Shown: positions 11,543-21,500 of the stretch, in pieces
Layout of the letters: each line of letters begins with the position of its first letter
Position numbering within the stretch: the stretch's first letter is position 1
Source: Beroe ovata
Lineage: Eukaryota; Ctenophora; Nuda; Beroida; Beroidae
Direction of reading: 5' to 3'
Length of the DNA: 61,060 nucleotides
Assembly: GCA_946803715.1 (NCBI GenBank)
Contig: CAMPET010000011.1
Coordinates: 97,662 to 158,721 of the forward strand
Notes under the pieces: model-generated
What the model was told of the DNA's origin: nothing
Database searches by the model: none
The model's input: the letters and a program-made list of their open reading frames with translations, nothing else
Program-made: the position numbers and the translations under genes

Positions 11543-12384
11543 TTAGTCTATTCCAAAATACCTACGGTAATGCGATACTTGCCGATGGTGAGCATGAAGC
11601 TCGCTTGAGGATCTAACCGGAGACAGTTTGAATATGTCCAACTCAATCCCGTGAAGCTTGATCTCAAACTCTCCAGTTCGACAGGGGTCTGTAAGATTTA
11701 TATCTTCACACCGTTGATGGACACCTGGTAGAACTGTCGTATAGTAATCTCCGCAACAATTGTGTCGCTGCCATTCGGTAGAATAGTGTCAGCTGCTCCA
11801 ACCAACTCTTTCGTTACACTCTGACCCATGGCCTGCCATACGGTAAAAACACCGGCGTTTATTTTGAGTTGAAACTTATAGATAAAGTTTCCTCCTGTGC
11901 CCATTATGTTGAAGTTGACATCGCAAGAGACACCCCGTTGACGATGATGTATCACTAGGTGGAATCTCGTCCCTATATCTGGATGAGAACACTCCGAGTT
12001 GGGATTTGTGCAATTTCCTATGTTGTAAACACCGCCTGGAGATGGTTAGTCAATTATAGTCAATGACCATTAGTCATGTTAGTCATGCTAGTCACGCTAG
12101 TCATGTTAAGTATTTCCCACTTATGGTGTTATTGGTGATGTTCAATCGTTCAATTAGGTTGGATATTGGACAAGAAGTCACTATATATAACAGTGTAGGC
12201 ACTATATAGATTATAGGTACCTAGTATTTATAGTGCAGTATATTATCAATTATAGTGCAGTAGAATCCATGGCTATTAGTTGCAGACTTTGATAGTTCTT
12301 ACCGTGAACTACAGCTATAAGTTGGAGGAAGATGGCCACCACAGTCCCTGTCCTCAGTGACCCCAGAACTGTACGTGACCTCAT
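11543..12384 (-). CDS. small secreted protein, weakly galectin-like
   Basis: Three minus-strand exons with matching phases: 12303-12384 (ATG), 11712-12035 and 11543-11688 (TAA), giving 183 residues. Exon 1 is a signal peptide (ATG, then VVAIFLQLIAVVHG). The mature part starts with NCTNPNSECSHPD (possible N-glycosylation and a disulphide), then GTRFHLVIHHRQRGVSCDVN and FYQVSIN, and GEFEIKLHGIELDIF from exon 3. The F-x-(V/I)-x-(I/L)-N strand and the H..R pattern resemble galectin or other beta-sandwich lectins, but the diagnostic galectin WG.E motif is not evident. Ligand and role are unknown. It lies head-to-tail with QNG1 on the same strand. Confidence 0.6.
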
Positions 12385-12703
12385 TACTGCCCCATCAGAA
12401 CCTCATTACACGCACAAACCTGTCTTAATGAGGTAAAGGTGGTAAACTGGGTATCATACATGAGGAAAAAATAATATTTATTAGTTTTGGAATGAAATCA
12501 GATTTGACGAAAATTCACTGCCTCACGATTAAAGAGAGGGGGAGAACAGAGAGGGGTCGCTCTATTAATGGAGTGGGCAGGGGCAGGGTTGAATTTATAT
12601 CCATTCTCCTTGGGTCATACATGCTAGCTATTAAAAGATTATCATGGGGCAATTTCTCGGTAAAATCAAAATTCTCATTGTCCTTCATTGTCAGCTGATC
12701 ACT

Positions 12704-12802
12704 GAGTCAATGAGTCATTAGTGATCTTAGCAGGAGTGTATTGTGCTCAATGGCATTGAGCACAGTACGGTCTTGCTGTGACCACTAATGACTCATTGAC
12801 TC
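12704..12802. repeat. 99-nt near-perfect palindrome (long hairpin)
   Basis: Outer arms GAGTCAATGAGTCATTAGTG (12704-12723) and CACTAATGACTCATTGACTC (12783-12802) are exact reverse complements. The inner core 12743-12763, GTGCTCAATG-G-CATTGAGCAC, is also an exact inverted repeat. The sequence between is mostly complementary too, so the whole segment folds on itself. It could be a MITE remnant or a hairpin RNA; no ORF is associated. Confidence 0.8.
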
Positions 12803-13387
12803 TTAGAGGGATCCTATCGGTTGAATTGTCACTGAACAATAGGGACGAATATTTGAACAATTGGGATTTTGGTAGGGTGGGCGTTTTCTTGCGTGTGGGG
12901 AGCATTATTCTCATTGTACATTTGCCGGTGCCCGGATCCCCGATTAATTCAATGGGGATGAACGGCTCTAGGACGCGAGCTCGAAGGACGGTAGCACGTG
13001 GGATGCTAGGTCTCTAGCTCGGCGGTCCCTAGCTCGAAGGACGCTACCTCGAGGAATGTCCATTGCTAATTAAACCTTGTATTCTTGGATTATTTCGTAT
13101 CGAACCGCAGCCTACACAATATTCAGAAACACGGGTCTCAAAAAATACCAAATACAACAGGTGAGAGACCGCCGAGCTACCGTCCCTGCCGAGCTCGTGT
13201 CCTTCCTCCTACTACTACGGGATGAACTGAGAACTCGGATTTTATATGGTTTAATTGAAGGTCCAACACAAGTTGGACAGCATTATTAACTGTGGGATTA
13301 ATTATCAAATTATCAAAAACTAGTCTGGGGCATCTACAAAACAAGGACAGCCGCAATAACCAATGTAAGCGACGTCTGAATGTATCA

Positions 13388-14569
13388 TCAGTAATAAATA
13401 GTCCTGGTTCTATGAAAAGGTAGTTCATCAACAAGAGCTCGGTTATCGCGAGCATACTCCCAGAGAAAGTAATCGATAAGAACAGCATTGATCTCAATAT
13501 CTGTGCCCTCCTCGCGGGCCAAATCCCGCACAGCGTCTAGAATCTGGTCGCAAGCGTATATGCTCATTCCACGTATCTCACACTCCAACTCACAGCCTGT
13601 GAGGGCACAAGGGGGGTGATAGAGCTTTGTCTCGAAATCCTATGACGGAGTTCTAAGAGCTACACATTCGAAGCGTCAAGTGATTAAAGGATGAGTCATA
13701 AGTTATTGTTTTAGGCATCAAAAATACTGCAAGGAATATCAAAAATATGGCTCACCTTGTTCTAGCCTCTGTTTCGATTTAAGTACATTTTTCAACTCAT
13801 CCGAATACTGAAGGACATTAAACGCCACGAGGGACTGCGGTACCCTGTAATCCGCAAACATAGTGATATTCTCTATGTTCTGGAAGTCCCCCAGCCCCTT
13901 TGCATCAAGACACGTCCAGATATCCGACACGAGAATCTGGGCCCTCTTCAGGAAGGATACAGTCCTACCCTTGTACTCACACATGTCCCTATATGATTCA
14001 AAATTATCCACAATCAGTTCGAGTAGCTTGTCCACGTTCTTGTCTGCACGCTGCACACACACGGCAAACGATCCAAAGAACTTGTCTCTGATCACTCTAC
14101 CAGCTTCATTGACAGCTTTCACCCTTTCCTCCAGCAGGGGTATTTGGCCACCGGTATCAGATCGGAATATGGTCTGCAACTGCTCCTTTGTGACAGTTGC
14201 CATGAAATCTGGATCAGTTATTGGGATTCCCACATTCAATGCACGTTTTACTGCAGCACAAAGACTCCAGTAACCTGTCTGCAATGTTCCTTTAGAGTCC
14301 TTTACACCAAACTTTGCAGCTCCCTCGTCAGGCCAGAATGAGAAATTCAGTGTGTCCACCAGGAATACCCAATTTATTGATTCCTGCTCACTCAAGCCAC
14401 GCGGATTGAGCTCATTCTTTTCCCAGATTTTCCGCCCGAAACCGTCTTTGGTAATTGCTTTGTAAATGAGTTCGGCAACCTTAGCTACGCCCTTTGGATT
14501 GCATTTGATATGCTGCGCTTCTTTATTAACGAAGCGACCCGTCAAACGAGGGGAAAGAATGGTTTCCAT
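13388..14569 (-). CDS. QNG1: queuosine 5'-phosphate N-glycosylase/hydrolase (queuosine salvage, DUF2419/C9orf64 family)
   Basis: Two exons, 13756-14569 and 13388-13596 (donor CAAG|GTGAGC, acceptor CACAG|GC), encode 340 residues, the same size as the human protein. Start chosen at METILSPRLTGRFV, which fits the family N-terminus; the frame is open about 26 codons further upstream but without an ATG there. Diagnostic stretches are WVFLVDTLNFSFWPDEG, TGYWSLCAAVKRAL, VPQSLVAFNVLQYSDEL and the terminal exon EIRGMSIYACDQ..IDYFLWEYARD. Family members release the queuine base from queuosine 5'-phosphate so it can be reinserted into tRNA wobble positions by the TGT complex; eukaryotes cannot make queuine. 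It is intact and shows nothing odd. Confidence 0.92.
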
Positions 14570-14928
14570 TCTTCCTGAATCAATGCGGTCTAGGTTAATG
14601 TAGTTGAGAGAAAGAACCCAGCCTCGCTGAAAATTCGTCACACACAACCGTGCATGTTAAACAGGAGAAAGCTTCTGCAAGAATAACATAAAAATTCATA
14701 AATAATCACTGATTATCTATAAACTATTTCGAGAACAATTATAACGTGCTTCACGACATCTTCAATCAATAACTAAAATGTATAAAAAGATTAAATGTAG
14801 TGAAGTTCTAATAAAACAATAAAAGATCCTTAGATTTCATAATATACCTAACTAGAAATTAGCTTAATGAATATCTTTGTTTGTCTATTTATACCTAATA
14901 CATTTGGGAGGTAGCAGTCAGTACCAAT

Positions 14929-17900
14929 TCAGGAGAGGTCAAGCTGATTCAGTCCATTGATGAGACCATCTTGTGGCACATACTGGAGAACTGGCACAAA
15001 CTGAACAACAGGTTTAAGACCCGAATGGATCGGATAAATCTGACCACTTTGGTTGGGTACAATTGACCATGGAACATAAGGTCCATGAGAAGGGATATTC
15101 GAATTATTATTAAACTTGGCAACTTTTTCAACTCTCATTTTTTCAGCTCTTTGAGCAAGATCGTTAATCCTCCATTTTAACAGTCCTCCGCAGTGCAATA
15201 ACTCAATCTCATCAGGCGTGTATGCTGCCAACTGCACAGGAACCCCACTGACACTGCTACAACAACCAACTGAAGTGTTATTTTGGAAGTGCACTCTTGA
15301 TTGGGTAGTCCTCGTCCAAGACAACCTACCCTTCCATTGACAAACACCATCACCAAGCACTCCCTTCCCATCTCTGAAATCAGAAGAGGGAGGACTCATT
15401 TCCCGTGCAGACCAAGTGATTGTCACTTCACAAGTCGGATCAACACAGTCAATATCCTCACAGATCACTGGCATGACTCCCTGACTGATGAGTTCTCTGC
15501 GGTGACCTTCGCAGAAGGAACGCGCGACAACAGCAGTCACACCCAGCAGTCGTACGCCGCGCGCCCCACTGTCACGTGCAACACCACGCCCATAGCAACG
15601 ACCTGGCATTGGAGCAGGCTGCAGTTTGTGTTAGGTATATTATAGGTATACAGTATACCTACCTACAGTACCTACAGTACCTAGCTTCATGGAAATAGGT
15701 AGTAGGTACATGAATTTCTAGAGAATACCTACGTATTAGTGACCCCTAAATCAAAATTTCACTCCATTCCTACCAGCAATTATGATGGTCGGCACTCTGG
15801 CCTCTTTGTACATCATAGCAGCATCGTAGATATCAACAATTGAGTTGGAAGGTATGTGTAGAGTGTAAGGTCCCTTTGTCGGAATCTGCACACAAGTTGA
15901 AAGTTATATAAGGATGGTCTAGAAGTTGAAAAAGGGATAAGAAGCAAAATTACCTCAAAAATAACTTATTATATAAAAGTACGGACATATTCTTTTGAAC
16001 ACTGCAAGTTACCATCAAGTTTTGAAGCTTTGTGTTGTTGAAAACGCTCATGGCAACAACAGTGTGGTTTCCTCTACGATTACCATACGAGTCAAACTGT
16101 CTGGGAGGCAGCCCTTTGCTTGCCAGGTACTGATGAACGATTGCAGGGTGTGAAAATTGGGAAATATCAAAGCTTCTTGCAATCCATTTTGCAATTGATT
16201 TGTGCTAACTCGTAGTATCAAATACTTGATTGGAATAATGGAATGTGTTAACTATTATAAACATAATTATCTAAGTTGGGGGGGGGGGTAAGTTACGTGA
16301 GCAGCCGTGGAATTTCTTCCCATGCTTCCAGACGGAGAGATCATTTCCGAGGTGACATCATCACCCAATGCCAGCAACACTCTTCCTGACCTTACGTCTC
16401 CCAAAACTGAAATTATACCGCTATTAGAATCATACAATACAATTGAAGTAAAGACGTTAAACTCAGAAAAACCTGCAACGAATGATTATTGAAGCTTATA
16501 GGTATCAAAAACATACCAGGCGTCATTTCAAGAAAGGGAGGCCTCGTGATGTATAAAGTCTTTTCATTCCATTTGAATGGTGAACTGGTTCCTTCACATC
16601 TATCTTCAATCTTTGAAAATTCTTTGAAGACTTTGTAACAAACGTTAGGAAGAACATGTTTACACTCTAGGTCTATCAGTGACTCTCTACTTGGCCAGAT
16701 ATCATGTACAGTGATTGACGACCCATCATTTGATAACAGCGAGCTCTTGTTTAGCTCTTTGTTAATAGTTCCGAAAGCAGTATATAATAGAGCGAGAGGA
16801 GACGACATCAAGAAATTGGCTTTTACACCAGGAAACTTTCTATTCTCATAATTCCCATTACCAGATAGAATGGCAGATGTTATGACATTGTGATTCATAT
16901 CAGTCTGACACACATTATCCTCCTGATCAATACAACAAGTGGAACTCTTCGCCATGCCATATTTTACAAATATGTCTGATAAGCCTGCTTCACCCAAGTA
17001 AAGGTCAGCCAGGCCAGCTCCTGTCGCATATAACCCATTCACATCTTTTGGAAGTTTTCTCCCATGATGAATCAAGTTACTAGCTATCAGTCCAGCTTGC
17101 AAGGTCACCAATGCATTGCTCGAGTTGGTACATCCAGCAAGAGAAACACCAACTATCTTGCCATGAAGATCTTTATTTGGATCTTTTTCAGCTTCCATCT
17201 TTAAACCAAATGATCTGGGAGATGGTTTAGCATAAATTGACATTCTGAATTCTGAGTAGAAATTTGATAAAGGTATCCTGTCTATCTCCCTCTTAGGCCC
17301 AGATATAGAAGTAGTAACCAAACTCAGATCAAAAATATGGTTTTCATCATAAGAACGGGCAATTGTGACATCAACCACCTCTTTTGACAAAATAACCTTC
17401 TTTTCATCAAACATGAGATTTGAAGTGGTCTTCAAAAATGCTGCACAGATCCTGTCACAGGGAAAGAAAATGCACTGAACTTTAGTTTCCTTCACCATGT
17501 TTGATATGGTGATTCTATCAGAGAGTGATATCAAATGCATACTCGCACCCCACACTTCAATTATGCAGTCCTGAAATGGTCTCAAATACTTAATAAACTG
17601 GAGAACAAGATCTGTAGAGACAGTGAAATCAGACAAGGAACCAACAACCTGAAGTCCAATAACTTTTTTTCTCTCAAAAACTAATGGTTTTCCTAGGATT
17701 AAGTGCTCACAGCTTGTCAATGACTCATGAAGGGTTAGGACTCCCAATCCATTGAAGCCTGATGTGAAACCCTCGGAACTCACTATCACACTTTGGTTTG
17801 ATAAACTTGCACCAAGACCTTGCAGGAAGGCAGACTGGCAATAATTCATATTATGATTGTAAACTTTGATCCCTTTAACATTCCAGTGACACCATTTTAG

Positions 17901-18194
17901 AAGTTTGGATACTTCATCTGACTTAATATCTCTAATTTGGTCCACCTTTGAATAACAGCCAACTTTATAGGATGATGGAATAACATGAACAGGTAAATTT
18001 GAATGCATTGATAATGAATCATCAACATTTGGATAAAATGTTGAAGCAAGATTGGCCAAAATTGGTACAGACTTCATATCTGTTACAATCAAAGAGTCAG
18101 CTTGTATAGACAATTTTTCTCCTTGAAACGATTCCATACCAGATGATGCACATCTTTGGATGCATTGAATACAAACAGGAGGTTCCTTATTCAT
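14929..18194 (-). CDS. divergent cytosolic aconitase/iron regulatory protein homologue lacking active-site residues
   Basis: Five minus-strand exons with agreeing phases: 16517-18194, 16297-16406, 16013-16129, 15774-15885 and 14929-15602; 896 residues against about 889 in IRP1. Clear matches run through the protein: GLQVVGSLSDFTVSTDLVL, ISLSDRITISNM, AGCTNSSN, AILSGNGNYENR, VHDIWPSRESL, RVLLALGDDVTSEMISPSGS, YLASKGLPPRQFDSYGNRRG, GPYTLHIPS..IVDIYDAAMMYKEA, GRGVARD and ELLHCGGLLKW near the C-terminus. Known aconitase/IRP1 residues have changed. The first Fe-S cysteine is kept (C355), but the GYGC..C pair reads KYGMAKS, with cysteines only at 420-421. The DSHT catalytic motif is replaced by SSEGFTS, and the GSSRD serine is Val/Ala in GVARD. 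It probably has no aconitase activity; an RNA-binding or scaffold role is possible. About the first 45 residues of IRP1 are missing. An in-frame stop lies just before the chosen ATG. The C-terminal tail is extended and Asn/Pro-rich. Confidence 0.85.
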
Positions 18195-19242
18195 ATCTCA
18201 ATCTGGTCAAGATGGCTTACGTCTTTTTTCTGCATCAAATCTTATATCTGTTGATCAGTCAGTGTATTTAAAACTGTCATCCTGCACTTGAAAGCATGTT
18301 TCTGGATAGCAATTTGTAATAGAGGTAAAATTTAATACATCTAAATTTTGCAGAATTTCTCCCTCCCATTGCCCTTAGCTATGTAAAATTGGGGCAAGTG
18401 TAGCAAGTAATCCCACCACTCCATAAGGTCAATCAAATTCAGTGTTATGTGGTGGTGATCTTACTTGTGATATAGGAAAGAGAGATAAGATTTAAGGTTG
18501 ATTGAATTGAATAATGAGACAAGATAAGATAAGCTAACTTGTGGTATGGGAGGATAAGTCAAGAGGGAGCTAATTTGGATTGATTTGCTCAATAGTGGAT
18601 TGTCAAATAAAATAAAATTTGCTTTTTGTCCATTGCTTTTTGTCCATTGTCAATGAAGCACAATTAGAATAGAATAGAATAGAATGATTTTGACAGAGGA
18701 TCAACTCAAATATTCAGTAGAATATAGAATAGAATTGTTGTATTCTCGAAAAATTACTATCATTGTTAAGTAACCTTTTTTCAAGGTATCCATATAGAGA
18801 ACTTCCTAATTAATCAGACAGCTACATGTTCATGTTGCAGCTTGTCAGATTTTATCAGCTGACCCCTGCTGTGTTTCACGTAAGGCCAGAAACTGAGATC
18901 AGATAAAATTTGACCAAACATTTTGCCCACAGGTCATTATGTGCACAAATGCTTATGGTATGTCGTATGATTGCATGTCATATAATCTGATTCTGAATAC
19001 AAAATCCAAAATCTAAACCAAACAAAAAAACTGCAGTTATATTGCAGGTCAAACTGCGGTTTAACAAGCGGTCTAACGCAACGCACGAGCATTACGTTAT
19101 AATAATATTATAATAATATAAATATTATGGTCTTCAACCATCACAACTTACATTCAGTCATAACTCAGATAGTAGCTTACACTTCATAGGCACTTAGCTG
19201 CCTATCAATTCAAATTTAAGGGTAATAATTTAGAAATTGCGT
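18195..19242. other. intergenic with a foldback element and short tandem repeat
   Basis: AT-rich, with no exon recognised. It holds an AGAAT tandem repeat (about 18665-18685) and the foldback element at 18841-18917, annotated separately. Confidence 0.6.
18841..18917. mobile_element. foldback (MITE-like) element, second copy
   Basis: Left arm CTTGTCAGATTTTATCAGC and inverted right arm ATCAGATAAAATTTGACCAA share their core with 3533-3634. The interior is short and unrelated. There is no coding potential. Confidence 0.55.
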
Positions 19243-19993
19243 TTAGTAAATATTTATTCCCTTTTTCTTGGCTACAAAAGGGTTTTGCCTCAGAAAGTCA
19301 TTGAACTTGGCTTTGTTAGACAAATAGTTATCTCCTTCAATTTTCTCTAGTACTACAGACGAAATGTACCAATAATTACTAGGATTAAAACTATNTTTGA
19401 ACTGATTTGGTGACTGCAGCAATGTCTTCTTTGACTTCTGAGATATCCTCTCGCACGTTTCTGAGTTCATCCCTAACAATGGGACGTATTGCCTTGTGTG
19501 AATCAGGGTCATTGAGAACAAATTTTGCATTCAGACAAGTGAAACACCACCAATTGCTTAGAAGCTTCAGGTGCTCTGGAGTGAGTCCACTGAGCCTAAC
19601 ACAACCAGCATGGAAGGCTTTCTCACATTTAGTACACACAATCTTGTTATCATCTTCAGGAACTTTACCACAAACACAATCATGGACTTGTGAACTGCAG
19701 GATTGTTTGCAAGAAATGGGACTTGAGTTGAGTGCTGATCTAGGTTTCTTGAAGTCCTGGGCAGTTTGGGGGCTTGATGAAGCTGTTGTGCGCTCACCAT
19801 CACTACTAACTTTCCTTTTGGAATAAGTTTTCTGTTTGACTTTGTTCCTCCCATTACCCACAATTGTCCAATCCCCTCCATCAGACCAAGCAAATTTTTC
19901 TCTGGTATGTGCATCATCAGTTTCCTGTCCATTGTCTTCTGACTCTGTAGGAGGAGAGAAAAGTCCGTGGAACCGTGTGATGTGGTTATCCAT
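19243..19993 (-). pseudogene. PHD-finger ORF1-like fragment of a probable non-LTR retrotransposon
   Basis: From MDNHITRFHG (ATG at 19991-19993) the frame runs about 200 residues to an N at 19395. It has a Ser/Lys-rich N-terminus and a PHD finger in Cys4-His-Cys3 order: C-x-C in CVCGKVPEDDN, VCTKCEKAFHAGCVRLSG, and WWCFTCLN. A heptad-rich helix follows (ELRNVREDISEVKEDIAAV). PHD plus coiled coil without a catalytic domain is typical of ORF1 of CR1-like elements and of some chromatin readers. After the N the frame continues for about 50 residues (IEGDNYLSNKAKFNDFLRQ) to a stop, so the join may be artificial. No reverse transcriptase was found nearby. A 15-bp triple repeat, GAGTTGATAGCAATC, lies just upstream of the ATG. 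Confidence 0.55.
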
Positions 19994-20101
19994 CGAGTTG
20001 ATAGCAATCGAGTTGATAGCAATCGAGTTGATATTATGCGCACGCGCCGCGGCCGCAAAGCCGCGCGCGGCGCACGACGCGAAACGCTCAAATAGTATAG
20101 T

Positions 20102-20310
20102 TTTGCCGGATGTTATCTGTCCACTGTTTCTTGCGCGCGGCGCGCGCGCCTTCATCGAAGGTGTTCCCGCGCTGCGTGACCCAAATATACCGCGCGCGCT
20201 GCGCGTCTCAGGGGCGCGCAACGTGTGCACAATCGAAGGCCGAAACAGTTTCGGCCTTCGATGAAGGCGCGCGCGCAAGAAACAGTGGACAGATAACATC
20301 CGGCAAGTAT
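20102..20310. mobile_element. GC-rich foldback element with about 50-bp terminal inverted repeats
   Basis: The left arm, starting TTGCCGGATGTTATCTGTCC at 20105, is mirrored by a right arm ending GGACAGATAACATCCGGCAA near 20305. Both include CACTGTTTCTTGCGCGCG and the CTTCATCGAAGG segment. The centre carries GTTCCCGCGCTGCGTGACCC. Related arms or cores occur at 3150-3420, 20320-20450 and 20570-20645. It is non-coding; frames through it are artefacts of CG repeats. Confidence 0.75.
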
Positions 20311-20319
20311 AGTTGTTGA

Positions 20320-20645
20320 CAATGTATGTGCACACGTTGCGCGCCCCTGTTCTACTCAGTAAACTGAATTAAGTCGAAGAAAGGAATCGCGCAGCGCGCG
20401 CGCGGAGTATAAGTATTTAGGTCATGCAGCGCGGGAACAACAATGCAAATGTTTTAGTTTTTTGGACTTGACGTCTTGACTGAATTCTTTAATTTGTTTC
20501 CGCCATGGCCTGGCCCTGGCCGGATTTCTACTGCGACCGGACCCTTAGCGTGACATGACCCTTGCCGGCCGAAGGCGCGGCGCGCGCGCCGCGCGCAATT
20601 CAAGAAACAGTGGACACGACAGATATGATAACATCCGGCAACCTG
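20320..20645. repeat. further GC-rich repeat copies, inverted relative to 3.2 kb
   Basis: 20328-20450 is the reverse complement of the 3241-3395 block (GTGCACACGTTGCGCGCCCC, then GGTCATGCAGCGCGGGAACA). 20580-20645 is another right arm (CAAGAAACAGTGGACA..GATAACATCCGGCAA). The region is a nest of the same family. Confidence 0.65.
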
Positions 20646-21139
20646 ACCCTGCAACCTGCTCCCACTTTCTGCTTTCTCTGCACACAATTTAACGGTTACC
20701 ATCCCAACAAAACTATAAAGGGCCCATTCAAAACTTTAAATACGAAATATTACAAAATTTTAAAAAAATGAGTTAGAATGAGACGTTTAACTATGGGATA
20801 GCAATAAACATTCAATCCCATGTTACCTAATTAATAAGTTAGCAATAAACAAATACAATCAAAATACCGTCCATGAAGATAGCACCATGTGTGATACACA
20901 TCACACATCAGCTAAATGATTTTAGTGCTCACCCACACTAAAACACTTATCAAGCTGCTGTAATCCATTCAACTTAGGTCAGTCTCTTCATGAATTTCCA
21001 CCTTCATGACACTCATAACATGAACAAGTCCTTAACAACAGTGAGTTCCTGCCTCACCAGCGGTTCACAGTAATGACACAAGTCAGTAAGCATTCCATTA
21101 CACCAGTTTGCACACAGTATTCCACGTGTTAAACCTCTC

Positions 21140-21500
21140 CTTCAGCTACTTGTTGAACACCTAATAGAACTTCTTGTGCAACCTCTTGTGTTCGGATCAC
21201 TAGAATCAGTTGCAGTTCCAGATATCTCTTCAAGCTCTGTGTCAGAACCAGGCTCTGTATTCGAGTCTGACTCTACAACCTTGTTGTGAGTCTCAGGCTG
21301 TGAGTCTCAGGCTGTGAGTCTCAGGCTGGATAGCTTTCCCGTTATCCACACCGCTATCTTCCTCTGGATGCTCAGGAAAGGATAATACTGATATTTCAGT
21401 CTTTGCAGCACCAGTAAGAGATCTTGCAACTGCAGCTCCTCTAACATCTCTCTTTAGAGTAGTGAAAGCTTCCCATAACCTCACTGCTGCTCAACTTCTT
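21140..21500 (-). pseudogene. acidic protein-coding fragment with a frame break at a 14-bp triplication
   Basis: On the minus strand a frame reads RLWEAFTTLKRDVRGAAVAR..PEHPEEDSGVDNGKAIQPET, then is broken at three copies of CCTGAGACTCACAG (about 21283-21325). Another frame continues as VVESDSNTEPGSDTELEEI. The two extra units add 28 nt, enough to explain the shift. Family not recognised; Ser/Glu-rich composition suggests a disordered region. It may be an exon remnant or part of a mobile element. Confidence 0.35.

Noticed and set aside
13863-14341. Plus-strand frames of 63-136 codons
   Set aside because: Antisense shadows of QNG1 exon 1.
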